A DNA stretch of 64,000 bases from assembly GCA_019653755.1 (NCBI GenBank), contig BPCL01000001.1, positions 248,001 through 312,000 on the forward strand, written 5' to 3'. Shown here in pieces: positions 55,553 through 64,000 of this stretch. Source of the stretch: Woeseia sp. (lineage in GTDB: Bacteria > Pseudomonadota > Gammaproteobacteria > Steroidobacterales > UBA11654). Position 1 is the stretch's first letter. Every line of letters starts with the position of its first letter. The notes below the pieces were generated by a model that ran no database searches, was not told where the DNA came from, and was given only the letters and a program-made list of their open reading frames with translations. The position numbers and the translations under genes were made by a program.

Positions 55553-56618
55553 GTGACACTCCAAGGGCCAATTTCAAGAGTAAACATTACACACTCTACT
55601 CCAATCCAAACAATGGTTATTGGAATTAAGACCTTCCAACCTAGGGTCATTAATTGGTCGTAACGGTATCTTGGAAAAGATGCTCTTAACCAAACAAAGA
55701 TAAATAAGAAAAATAATGTTTTTAGAAGCAGCCAAAAGATACTAGGTTCAGTTATGAATTCTAAAGTTGTACCGTCAAGAAATGATAAGCCAAAGAAAAA
55801 GCTCTCCCATCCCCTAAAAACATTATTGATGTCAGCACTGAGATCAGTGCCATATTGATATATTCCGCTAGAAAGAATATTGCAAATCCCATGCCAGAGT
55901 ACTCAACATGAAAGCCAGCAACTATTTCAGCTTCTCCTTCAGCTAAATCAAAAGGGTGTCTGTTTGTTTCTGCAATACCTGAAATGAAGTAGACAATAAA
56001 TAATGGAAACAAAGGCACCCAGAACCAGTTAAAAATACCCCCACTTTGGGCTTCGACAATAGCCCCTAGTTTTAAACTACCGCCTGCCATTAATACGCCA
56101 ACGAGTGCAAAACCCATTGCTATTTCGTAAGCAACCATTTGAGCTGCAGCCCTCATAGAGCCTAGAAAAGCGTATTTTGAATTAGACGACCAACCAGCCA
56201 AAATAACCCCGTAGACCCCAAAGGATGTTAAAGCCAATAAATACAATAATCCTGCATCAATGTCGGCAATTAAGAATTCTGGATTAAGTGGTACCACAGC
56301 CCAAGCTGCAAGTGCTGGTATAAGGAGTAACACAGGAGCTAGTAAAAAGAGAAAACGATCTGCTTTTGCTGGGATAATTATTTCTTTTAGCAGAAGTTTT
56401 AAAGTATCTGCGATTGTTTGCAGTAAACCAAATGGACCAACTCTATTGGGCCCTATTCGTGCATGCATGTACCCAATTACTTTGCGTTCAAAATACACCA
56501 AAAAAACAACCGTCAAAATTAACCCAACAATGACAACTGCTATCTGAAGAGAAGAGATAACCAGAGCTATTGCCTCTGGTGACATAAATGAAAGATAAGA
56601 TGAGATTAATTGTTCCAT
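55549..56618 (-). CDS. nuoH: NADH-quinone oxidoreductase subunit H, one frame break
   Basis: Membrane subunit lining the quinone site, about 356 residues. [57 protein letters not shown] and the C-terminal [20 protein letters not shown] single break near 55800 (GGGG run of FLGGWESF) cuts off the last 80 residues. Starts three bases after the nuoG stop. Confidence 0.94.
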
Positions 56619-56620
56619 GA

Positions 56621-58784
56621 TCAGCTATCGCCCAATGATTCTTTAGTTGATTGCAAAGGTTTGATCGTCTAAGGATTGGATCAAGATTGTACATATTAAA
56701 TTGATTCAAAGAATTCAGTGCATCTTTCTCAGCTGTTTCCAATGGGAGTTCATTAATGTAATTTGGGTTATTAATGCTCTCTTGAATGAATGGAATTAAT
56801 TGCTTAAGGAAATCTTCAAAAGAAGGCAATGTTTGACCGCTGATATTGATTAAATCTGATAAGAGTTTTTCATTGCTCAAGTAATCATGAGGGTGCATCA
56901 TCTCATTATTAAATTCTTGAAGAGTCCCTGCTAAATTAATAAATGATCCCTTCGACTCATAAGTGGTGTTAATGGGAATAATAATATCTGCGTATTCATT
57001 AAAGACTTCATCTTCAAAGTAACTAAAGGCAATTACAGTCTTAGAGCCTTTGATTGATTCAATCAGATTCTTCTCATAGAGACAATCTTTCGACTCAAGA
57101 CCATATAATATTAATAGATCATGATTTGAAGAGGCAATCTGCAGTGCATTTAATCCTTGATCAGATGGTTCAGCGAGCTGATTACGATGAGGAATGCAAC
57201 CGGTAATATAGGCACCAACTGAATTAGCTCCGTGAGACAATTCGCCTATTCTTGAACTAGAGAGTTCCGACAAAATATTGATATAACTTCTTATCAAAGC
57301 GAAATCAGGGTGCGATCTTGCTAAAAGACCATTGATTAATAATGTTTCGTCATTATTGCAAAGGGATAAGGCAATTTGTTTATGCGTTCTTGTTGGTTCG
57401 GGTAATTTATTTAACCTATCTTCAATATGATTAGGGATAAATGAATCACTAATACTAAAGGCCGCTTTTACCAGCATTCCAATATTCTCTGTTATCGAGT
57501 CGTAATCCGTCATTATGTAATCACTAATAGGAAAGTGATATTCTCTGATCGAGTTATCGATGAAGTGTATTGACGAACCTTGTCTGCAGCTCTTTTAACC
57601 CAATGGGCAATCATTGGAGTTTCTTTTCTAAGATCAGACCCCATCACAAGAATTGTTTTCATGTTTTCAATCTCATTGAGATTGATATTTAAATGAGGAA
57701 ATAAAGGATCGAGTGTATCGCCAGTAAAATCAATCTGATGAATACGATGATCAATATTTTTAATCCCTTGGAGAGATAGATAATTTGCTAAAAGAAATTG
57801 CTCGTTTAAAGAGATTGACGGTGAAACAAGGGCAGCTATCTTATCTTGCGAATTGGCATTAACTAAGGAAGAAATATGTTCATTCATCAATTTTACTGAG
57901 TCTTCATGTGAAGCTGTAACTAATTCACCATTTCTTCGTATTAGTGGCGCATCTATTCGATCTGATGAATATATTCCATCAAATCCAAATCTATCCCTGT
58001 CGGCTATCCATGATTCATTGATGCTGTCATTTTGGAGAGGAACAATGCGTTTAATTTTATGGTTTTTAACATGCATATAGATATTTGTACCAACACAATC
58101 GTGCGGTGAGATGCTTTTTATTTGATCTAACTCCCATGTTCTATCGGTGTAACGATAGGGTTTATTGTTCAAGGCGCCAACAGGACATAGATCGATGATA
58201 TTACCTGATAATTCGTGATCTACAGTTTGTTCAACAAATGTGCTGATTGTTGAGGCTTCACCTCTTCCAATGGTTCCTAGTTCTTGTATTCCAGCGACCT
58301 CTGATCCAAATCGTACACAACGGGTACACATAATACATCGAGTCATATCGGTTGAAACCAGAGGACCTAAATCATCATTGGGTTTTGTTTGTTTAAGTAA
58401 GTCAAATCTAGAATTATTTTTTCCATAGGAATAGGCAAGATCTTGTAATTCACACTCCCCACCTTGATCACATATAGGACAATCTAGGGGGTGATTTATT
58501 AGTAAAAACTCCATCGTTGACTCTTGTGCTGTCTTAGATGAAGAAGACTGTGTGTTTACAACCATGCCTTCTGATACTGGTGTAGCACATGCTGGTAGTG
58601 CGTTGCTGGAGTTCTCAACTTCTACTAGACACATTCTGCAATTGGCCGCAATGGAGAGTTTTTCGTGGTAGCAGAATCTTGGTATATAGATGCCAAGTTC
58701 ATCTGTGATTTCAATTAACATTTTGTTTTTATCAACAGAATGAACTGCACCATCGATTGTAATTTTTACTTTCTTATCAGTCAT
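56621..58784 (-). CDS. nuoG: NADH-quinone oxidoreductase subunit G, two frame breaks
   Basis: Large iron-sulfur subunit, about 721 residues. [2Fe-2S] ([15 protein letters not shown]), [17 protein letters not shown], and 4Fe-4[12 protein letters not shown], then a degenerate molybdopterin-like domain without cofactor. Breaks near 57576 (one G missing; resumes [16 protein letters not shown]) and near 56672, after which the true C-terminus is [12 protein letters not shown] ending at 56621. Shorter than E. coli NuoG (908). Confidence 0.93.
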
Positions 58785-58787
58785 GCT

Positions 58788-60073
58788 TTAGGCAGCTTTA
58801 GTTTTCCCTTTGTGCTTTACCATATATTCAAATTCTTCATAGTAATGTTCAATAAAACTTTGCACTGGCCAAGCTGATGCATCACCAAATGCACAGATAG
58901 TATTACCCTCGATTCTGTTCGCAACATCGACCAGTAACTCCAAGTCAGATTCCTTTCCATTGCCGTTTGTGATTCTGTCTAAGATTCTATATAACCAACC
59001 CGTTCCTTCTCTACACGGTGTGCATTGCCCACAATTTTCAGCAAAATAGAATCTCGATATTCGTTTTAGCAAGTTAACCATGCAGGTCCCTTCTGCTATA
59101 ACCACAACAGCAGCAGTACCTAGTGCTGAACCAGCCTCTTGAAGTGATTCATAATCCATGGTGCAGTCCTCAATAATATGTGCAGGTAGTACTTTTGTTG
59201 ATGAGCCTCCTGGGATCACCGCTTTTAATTTTTTCCCATCCAGGATCCCACCTGAATATTCAATGAGTTTATTAAAAGGAATACCAAGTGGTAATTCGTA
59301 GTTACCAGGTTTATTAATATGCCCAGAAACAGAAAATATGATCGTTCCAGATGACTTTTCTGTACCGAAGGTTTTAAACCATTCGGGGCCATTTTTTATA
59401 ATCATTGGAACACTCGCTAATGTTTGAGTGTTATTAACAGTAGTTGGTTTACCGTAAAGACCGAAATTAGCAGGAAACGGTGGCTTGAATCTGGGTTTTC
59501 CTTGTTTACCTTCCAAGGATTCCAGTAAAGCTGTCTCCTCACCACAGATGTAAGCGCCTGCACCAATAAAATTATGCAAATCAAAATCTATGCTGCTATT
59601 GTTGATATCTTTGCCAAGGAGTCCATGTTGATAGGCTTCATTTAATGCATTCTCTATTTGTGGGTAGCATTCATCCATAAACTCCCCTCTAACGTAGTTA
59701 TATCCAATAGTTGCCCCTATGGCATAACCCCAATCGCAATACCCTCAATTAAAGCGTGTGGATTGAGTTTTAAGATATCTCGATCATGACATGTACCAGG
59801 TTCGCTTTCATCGGAGTTGCAGACGATGTACTTTTGGGTATCATCCTTTGGCATGAAGCTCCATTTTAGGCCTGTGTGAAATCCAGCGCCTCCTCGACCT
59901 CTCAATCCAGATTCTTGAATTGTCTCAATAATATTTTCAGGTTTATAGGAGTCATTCTTATTATGTAAGATATTTTTCCATGCCTCATAACCGCCTGAGG
60001 CAATATATGAATCGATTGTCCATGGTTCTTGTTCATTGATATTTGCAAAAACAACTTGGTTTAACTGATTCAT
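58788..60073 (-). CDS. nuoF: NADH-quinone oxidoreductase subunit F, one frame break
   Basis: NADH- and FMN-binding subunit, about 428 residues. [17 protein letters not shown] and [14 protein letters not shown] bind [26 protein letters not shown] follows, and [14 protein letters not shown] ligates N3. One G is missing from a GGGG run near 59715-59720 ([17 protein letters not shown] restored). As sequenced the frame runs unbroken from nuoE; ATG 60073 is the expected start. Confidence 0.94.
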
Positions 60074-60562
60074 GGCTTTTTTCTCCAGTGAATCGAGAAT
60101 TTCATCAACTTTTTTTATGTCTAGATTTTCAATGTACTGATGATCGAGCATTAGCATCGGAGCCCCTGTGCAAGCAGCAAGGCATTCTTCTTCTTTTTTT
60201 AGAAAAATTTTGCCGTCTGCTGTTGATTCACCCGATTTAATTTGAAGGCGTTTTTCTATATGATCTACGATTTCATCTGACCCTCTTAGCATGCAGGATA
60301 TATTGGTACAGACAGAGATTTCGTGTTTACCAACGGGTTGCGTATTAAACATTGAATAGAAAGAAGCAACTTCAAAGACTTGGATTTTTGGTACATCAAG
60401 GTATTCAGCTACTTGATTCATTAATTCTGATGTTAAAAACCCATTATTAAAATGTTGAACTGAATGAAGAGCAGCAATAATTGCAGAACGTTGTTTTCCT
60501 TCGGGAAACTTTTGTACCCATAGATCTATCTCTTCTTTTATTTCTCTGCTAAGTAATGACAT
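60070..60562 (-). CDS. nuoE: NADH-quinone oxidoreductase subunit E
   Basis: Thioredoxin-like [2Fe-2S] (N1a) subunit, about 163 residues. Ligands in CTNISC and CLAAC. As sequenced it reads through into nuoF because of six A residues (T on plus, 60077-60082); with five, it would end in a TGA overlapping the nuoF ATG (ATGA), the common arrangement. Start ATG 60562 ([11 protein letters not shown]) chosen after the nuoD stop. Confidence 0.92.
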
Positions 60563-60564
60563 GA

Positions 60565-61815
60565 TCAACGGTCAATTTCTCCAAAGACTATGTCCAATGT
60601 TCCGATAATGGATACCACATCAGCTAGCATATGCCCTTTTGACATTTCATCGATAGCAGCAAGATGAGCAAAGCTAGGGGCTCTAACTTTCATGCGATAA
60701 GGCTTGTTAGCTCCATCAGACATTAGAAATACCCCAAATTCCCCCTTAGGATGTTCTATCGCTGCATAGACCTCACCTTTAGGCACTGAATAACCTTCGG
60801 TAAATAATTTGAAATGATAGATTAAAGATTCCATATCATGCTTCATTTGGTCTCTTTTAGGCGAAGCAAATTTATTGTCTTCAATCATGACAGAACCTGG
60901 ATTATCTCTTAACCATGTAATACATTGTTGAATGATTTTGGTTGACTGTCTCATTTCTTCGACTCTAACAAGATATCGGTCATAACAGTCTCCGTTTAAA
61001 CCAATTGGGATAAGAAAATCAAGTTCGTTATAAACCTCGTAAGGTTGATTTCTTCTAAGATCCCATTCAACTCCTGAGCCTCTTAGCATAGGGCCAGAAA
61101 AACCAAGATCCTTGGCCCTTTCTGGAGACACCACGCCAATATCAACTGTCCGTTGTTTCCAAATTCGATTGTCTGTCAGAAGGGTTTCATATTCATCTAC
61201 TAAAGAGGGGAACCTGTCTGTGAAATCCTCTATGAAATCAAGTAGTGATCCTTCTCGATTGTAATTGAGTTGCTTAACCTTCTTTTCTGAAATATATCGA
61301 TTGGCAGAATATTTAGGCATTTCGTCAGGAAGATCTCTGTAGACACCACCAGGTCTATAATAAGTAGCATGCATTCTGGCTCCCGAAACAGCCTCATAGC
61401 AATCAAGTAAATCTTCTCGTTCTCTAAAACAATATAAAAAAAGTGCCATGGCTCCAATGTCTAGACCATGAGCGCCTAGCCATAACAGGTGATTAAGGAG
61501 TCTTGTTATTTCATCAAACATTACTCTAATGTATTGAGCACGTTTAGGAGGTTCTATACCTAGGAGTCTTTCAATGGCTAAAACGTAAGAGTGTTCACAG
61601 CACATCATCGATACATAATCCATCCGATCCATATAGCCAATAGAATGATTGTATGGTTTTATTTCAGCGAGCTTCTCTGTGCCACGATGAAGTAATCCTA
61701 TATGAGGATCTAAATGCTTTACAACCTCACCGTCCATTTCCATAATGAGGCGAAGCACCCCATGTGCAGCAGGATGTTGTGGACCAAAATTTAAAGATAA
61801 ATTACTTTCAGTCAT
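60565..61815 (-). CDS. nuoD: NADH-quinone oxidoreductase subunit D
   Basis: 49-kDa-type subunit forming the quinone-binding site, 416 residues, intact. [34 protein letters not shown] (His), [11 protein letters not shown] (Tyr) and [10 protein letters not shown]. Overlaps nuoC by 8 nt. Separate from nuoC, unlike the E. coli NuoCD fusion. Confidence 0.97.
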   Translation of the reverse strand: MTESNLSLNFGPQHPAAHGVLRLIMEMDGEVVKHLDPHIGLLHRGTEKLAEIKPYNHSIGYMDRMDYVSMMCCEHSYVLAIERLLGIEPPKRAQYIRVMFDEITRLLNHLLWLGAHGLDIGAMALFLYCFREREDLLDCYEAVSGARMHATYYRPGGVYRDLPDEMPKYSANRYISEKKVKQLNYNREGSLLDFIEDFTDRFPSLVDEYETLLTDNRIWKQRTVDIGVVSPERAKDLGFSGPMLRGSGVEWDLRRNQPYEVYNELDFLIPIGLNGDCYDRYLVRVEEMRQSTKIIQQCITWLRDNPGSVMIEDNKFASPKRDQMKHDMESLIYHFKLFTEGYSVPKGEVYAAIEHPKGEFGVFLMSDGANKPYRMKVRAPSFAHLAAIDEMSKGHMLADVVSIIGTLDIVFGEIDR

Positions 61816-62463
61816 TATCTTTCCTAATAACTCGAGGTACGCTTGGTCGTGTTGTTATACTTACAGGCTTATAAACAACTTTTTCTTGATCTTCATCATA
61901 AGTAACCTCTAAGTTTCCATTGGTAGGAAAATCTTTTCTGAAGGGGTGTCCAATAAAACCATAGTCAGTAAGAATTCGTCTTAAATCTGGGTGGCCCTTA
62001 AAATGCACCCCCATTAGATCAAAAGCTTCTCTTTCAAACCAATTCGCTGAATTCCATATTTTATTGATGGAGGGAACACTAGGGGGGTTTGATTTTGTGT
62101 AAATGTTTTTAATGTTATTCGAGAATTATTAGAAATAGATAAGAGTTGATAAAAAATCGCAAATCGATCTGGGAATTCATCATCATCATCAGCAATAATC
62201 TTTTGTTCGACAGCTCTTGAATAACCTGTTTTTGTTGCGTCATTAGTTACCCAGTCAGCTTGACCATAAGTCAAATAGTCAACAGCACAAATATCAATAA
62301 GGATTGAATAATCGAGTTCACTGTCAGTCTTTAATATTTTACAAATATTAACTAGATCGGATTGCTCAACTAGGAACAACGGATCATGATCTGAGGATAA
62401 TAATGAATAACTATACTCAGAGAGTTTTTGATTAATTAATTTAATGTAATTTTCTTTAGCCAT
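61808..62463 (-). CDS. nuoC: NADH-quinone oxidoreductase subunit C, one frame break
   Basis: 30-kDa-type subunit, about 218 residues. [21 protein letters not shown] and the C-terminal signature [24 protein letters not shown]. The break is in the CCCCCC run near 62085. ATG 62463 (MAKENY) is chosen; it lies inside the last codons of nuoB, 8 nt overlap. Confidence 0.94.
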
Positions 62464-62956
62464 TGGCGATTGATTCTTCAGACTTAATTTTTTCTTGTAA
62501 TTCAATAATGCCGTTAATTAACGCCTCAGCTGTAGGCGGACAACCTGGCACATAAATATCGACTGGTATGATTTGATCACAACCTCTAACAACAGAATAA
62601 GAATGGTGATAATAGCCACCTCCATTAGCACAAGAACCCATTGAGATCACCCATTTTGGTTCAGCCATCTGATCGTAAATTTTTCTCAAGGGTGGTGCCA
62701 TTTTGTTGCAGAGTGTTCCTGCAACAATCATAACGTCTGATTGTCTGGGGCTAGGACGGTAAAACACACCAAATCGGTCAGTATCATATCGAGAAGCTGC
62801 TGAGTGCATCATTTCGATGCCACAGCAAGCCAATCCTAATGTAACTGGCCACATAGACCCTGTTCTTGCCCAGTTGACTAACTTATCAACAGATGTAGTT
62901 ACGAAGCCTGGACCTTGTTGGACTATCAGATCGTCATTGTTCTTTTTTAATCCCAT
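62456..62956 (-). CDS. nuoB: NADH-quinone oxidoreductase subunit B
   Basis: Carries cluster N2. 166 residues, intact. Tandem cysteines in [10 protein letters not shown], then [11 protein letters not shown] and [14 protein letters not shown] 62956 (MGLKKNND) overlaps the nuoA stop; the upstream in-frame ATG adds seven unlikely residues. Confidence 0.96.
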   Translation of the reverse strand: MGLKKNNDDLIVQQGPGFVTTSVDKLVNWARTGSMWPVTLGLACCGIEMMHSAASRYDTDRFGVFYRPSPRQSDVMIVAGTLCNKMAPPLRKIYDQMAEPKWVISMGSCANGGGYYHHSYSVVRGCDQIIPVDIYVPGCPPTAEALINGIIELQEKIKSEESIANG

Positions 62957-63303
62957 TCGAGAGCTCCTTTGTTCCATTCGTATATAAAACCAACAACTAG
63001 TACTAATAAGAAGATGACCATGGCAATCAAACCAGTAATCCCAATCTCTTGTAAGGCGATTGCCCAGGGGAATAGGAAAGCTATCTCTAGATCAAAGATT
63101 ATAAAGAGGATTGCAACAAGGTAATATCTAACATCAAAAGGAATTCTTGCATCTTCAAATTCCTCAAAACCACATTCATATGGCGATAGTTTTGCATCTG
63201 ACTTTTCGCCTTTACCGAAGAGAAATCCCAAAAGAAGCATGAGAACGCCTAACACTGCAGCGACTGAAATAAAGATTATAATTGGCAAATAATTCTCTAA
63301 CAT
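62947..63303 (-). CDS. nuoA: NADH-quinone oxidoreductase subunit A
   Basis: Three-helix membrane subunit, 118 residues. [28 protein letters not shown] holds the conserved Cys-Gly and Glu/Asp residues (positions about 45-70). ATG 63303 (MLENYLPI) chosen over TTG 63315. First gene of nuoA-N. Confidence 0.96.
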   Translation of the reverse strand: MLENYLPIIIFISVAAVLGVLMLLLGFLFGKGEKSDAKLSPYECGFEEFEDARIPFDVRYYLVAILFIIFDLEIAFLFPWAIALQEIGITGLIAMVIFLLVLVVGFIYEWNKGALEWD

Positions 63304-63340
63304 GCATAGCACCAAGTTTTATTTCTCAAAAATCGCGTGT

Positions 63341-63346
63341 ATTGTA
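63341..63346 (-). promoter_or_regulatory. candidate nuo operon -10 element
   Basis: TACAAT on the minus strand about 38 nt upstream of the nuoA ATG; upstream is a T/A-rich stretch without a clear -35. The 200-nt region between tRNA-Leu and nuoA is very AT-rich and otherwise holds only the tandem repeat described separately. Confidence 0.35.
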
Positions 63347-63433
63347 GCACCTTTTTAAAAAAATAAAACAGTCTTATTTTCAATCACTTAGGATTTAATT
63401 ATATACAGTCATATTGTTACAAATATTTAATAA

Positions 63434-63453
63434 TGTGGATATCTGTGGATATC
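63434..63453 (+). repeat. tandem 10-bp direct repeat TGTGGATATC x2
   Basis: Two perfect adjacent copies in the AT-rich gap between tRNA-Leu and nuoA. Each copy differs by one base from the reverse complement of a DnaA box (TGTGGATAA). One copy per helical turn would place two bound proteins on the same face. Confidence 0.7.
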
Positions 63454-63512
63454 TATATTGATAATATTATTTATCTAAATATCATATGCTTATGAATGCA
63501 GTTTTTAGATTA

Positions 63513-63595
63513 TGCCGATGGCCGGACTCGAACCGGCACAGCTTTCGCTACTGCCCCCTCAAGACAGCGTGTCTACCAGATTCCACCACATCGGC
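63513..63595 (-). tRNA. tRNA-Leu (GAG), CCA not encoded
   Basis: Acceptor GCCGATG pairs with CATCGGC; anticodon arm CTGTC-TTGAGGG-GGCAG (anticodon GAG); long class II variable arm (AGC-GAAA-GCT); T-arm GCCGG/TTCGAGT/CCGGC. After the discriminator A the DNA reads TAA rather than CCA. Located between secG and nuoA, as in other gamma-proteobacteria. Confidence 0.95.
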
Positions 63596-63606
63596 TAGTA
63601 TTTTGA

Positions 63607-63951
63607 CTAATTTTCGGGAATTTGAGGTGATACTGGACTTGAATCATTTTTCTGATCATTTTCCTCAATAGTGTTAACTGAGTCTAGAATACTGTTATTT
63701 GTCTGAACTACTGTTCCTTTATTAAGGTAAGCCAGAGTTAAACTAGTAATAAAGAATATGGTTGCTAGAACAGCAGTCGATCTGGACAAGAAGTTAGCTG
63801 AGCCTTTAGATCCAAACATTGTTCCTGAAGCTCCAGCTCCAAAAGCTGATCCCATGTCTGCACCTTTTCCTTTTTGCAACAGAATTAATACCACAATTAT
63901 TATTGCTGTAATTACATGGAATACTAACAACAGGGAATTTATATCATTCAT
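63607..63951 (-). CDS. secG: preprotein translocase subunit SecG
   Basis: 114 residues, two membrane helices (LLLVFHVITAIIIVVLILLQ and STAVLATIFFITSLTLAYL) linked by the Gly-rich cytoplasmic loop GKGADMGSAFGAGASGTMFG, the family signature. The start overlaps the upstream gene by 8 nt. Confidence 0.96.
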   Translation of the reverse strand: MNDINSLLLVFHVITAIIIVVLILLQKGKGADMGSAFGAGASGTMFGSKGSANFLSRSTAVLATIFFITSLTLAYLNKGTVVQTNNSILDSVNTIEENDQKNDSSPVSPQIPEN

Positions 63952-64000
63952 TATTTATTTCCTCAGCTATATTATATATCTTAGTGAACTCATTAACATC
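63944..64000 (-). CDS. tpiA: probable triosephosphate isomerase, last 18 codons only
   Basis: Only DVNEFTKIYNIAEEINNE and the TGA stop (63944-63946) are inside the window. The end resembles the TpiA C-terminal helix, and tpiA precedes secG in many gamma-proteobacteria; the call rests mostly on gene order. Confidence 0.6.
   Translation of the reverse strand, partial: DVNEFTKIYNIAEEINNE

Noticed and set aside
63434-63453. Replication origin at the DnaA-like repeats
   Set aside because: Only two near-match boxes, no dnaA, dnaN, gidA or rpmH neighbour and no further 9-mers nearby.

Overview
The window is an AT-rich stretch of a free-living, respiring gammaproteobacterium, probably a small-genome marine one. 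The class is inferred from gene order: tpiA-secG-tRNA-Leu-nuoA..N-tRNA-fMet-rimP-nusA-infB-rbfA-truB-rpsO-pnp; gyrA-serC-pheA-aroA-cmk-rpsA-ihfB-lapB; gyrA divergent from ubiG-gph-yciK; uvrB divergent from an aspartate aminotransferase; and smc-zipA-scpA-scpB. A SAR86-like or related lineage is possible but cannot be decided from the sequence alone.

Layout. 1-6.4 kb: an NAD-dependent formate dehydrogenase operon on the minus strand (rhodanese, fdsG, fdsB, fdsA, then a YdeP-like molybdopterin oxidoreductase cut by the window edge). 6.5-13.4 kb, plus strand: UbiM/UbiH-type hydroxylase, NUDIX hydrolase, metallo-beta-lactamase-fold hydrolase, fatty acid hydroxylase-superfamily membrane enzyme, M50 protease, AmiD-like amidase and a secreted amidohydrolase. 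These meet a TonB-dependent receptor (minus) at a shared terminator. 15.9-18.4 kb: sulfotransferase, tiny membrane peptide, cyclopropane synthase-like methyltransferase, an unknown small protein, tRNA-Val and a cytochrome c. 18.5-33.1 kb: uvrB, aspC, tRNA-Asn, a cytidylyltransferase-like gene, lapB, ihfB, rpsA, cmk, aroA, pheA, serA, serC, gyrA. 33.2-35.3 kb: ubiG, gph, yciK. 35.3-40.0 kb: scpB, scpA, zipA, smc. 40.1-41.0 kb: queF, dksA. 41.0-49.3 kb: pnp to rimP and tRNA-fMet. 49.3-63.3 kb: all 14 nuo genes. 63.5-64 kb: tRNA-Leu, secG and the end of tpiA. No stretch over 300 bases lacks a gene once the broken reading frames are rejoined.

Function. Formate oxidation and complex I feed NADH and electrons into a ubiquinone chain, whose quinone is made by ubiG and the ubiM-like gene. 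The remainder is translation, replication, segregation and amino-acid housekeeping plus a small envelope and lipid accessory region.

A caution governs the annotation. Roughly 45-50 single-base indels, mostly in short homopolymers, split about half of the genes, including essential ones (rpsA, infB, nusA, pnp, cmk). Each rejoins into a normal family-length protein with conserved motifs, so they most likely are uncorrected sequencing errors; I give whole-gene coordinates and name the break points. The most unusual intact gene is smc, which appears to lack the hinge domain.
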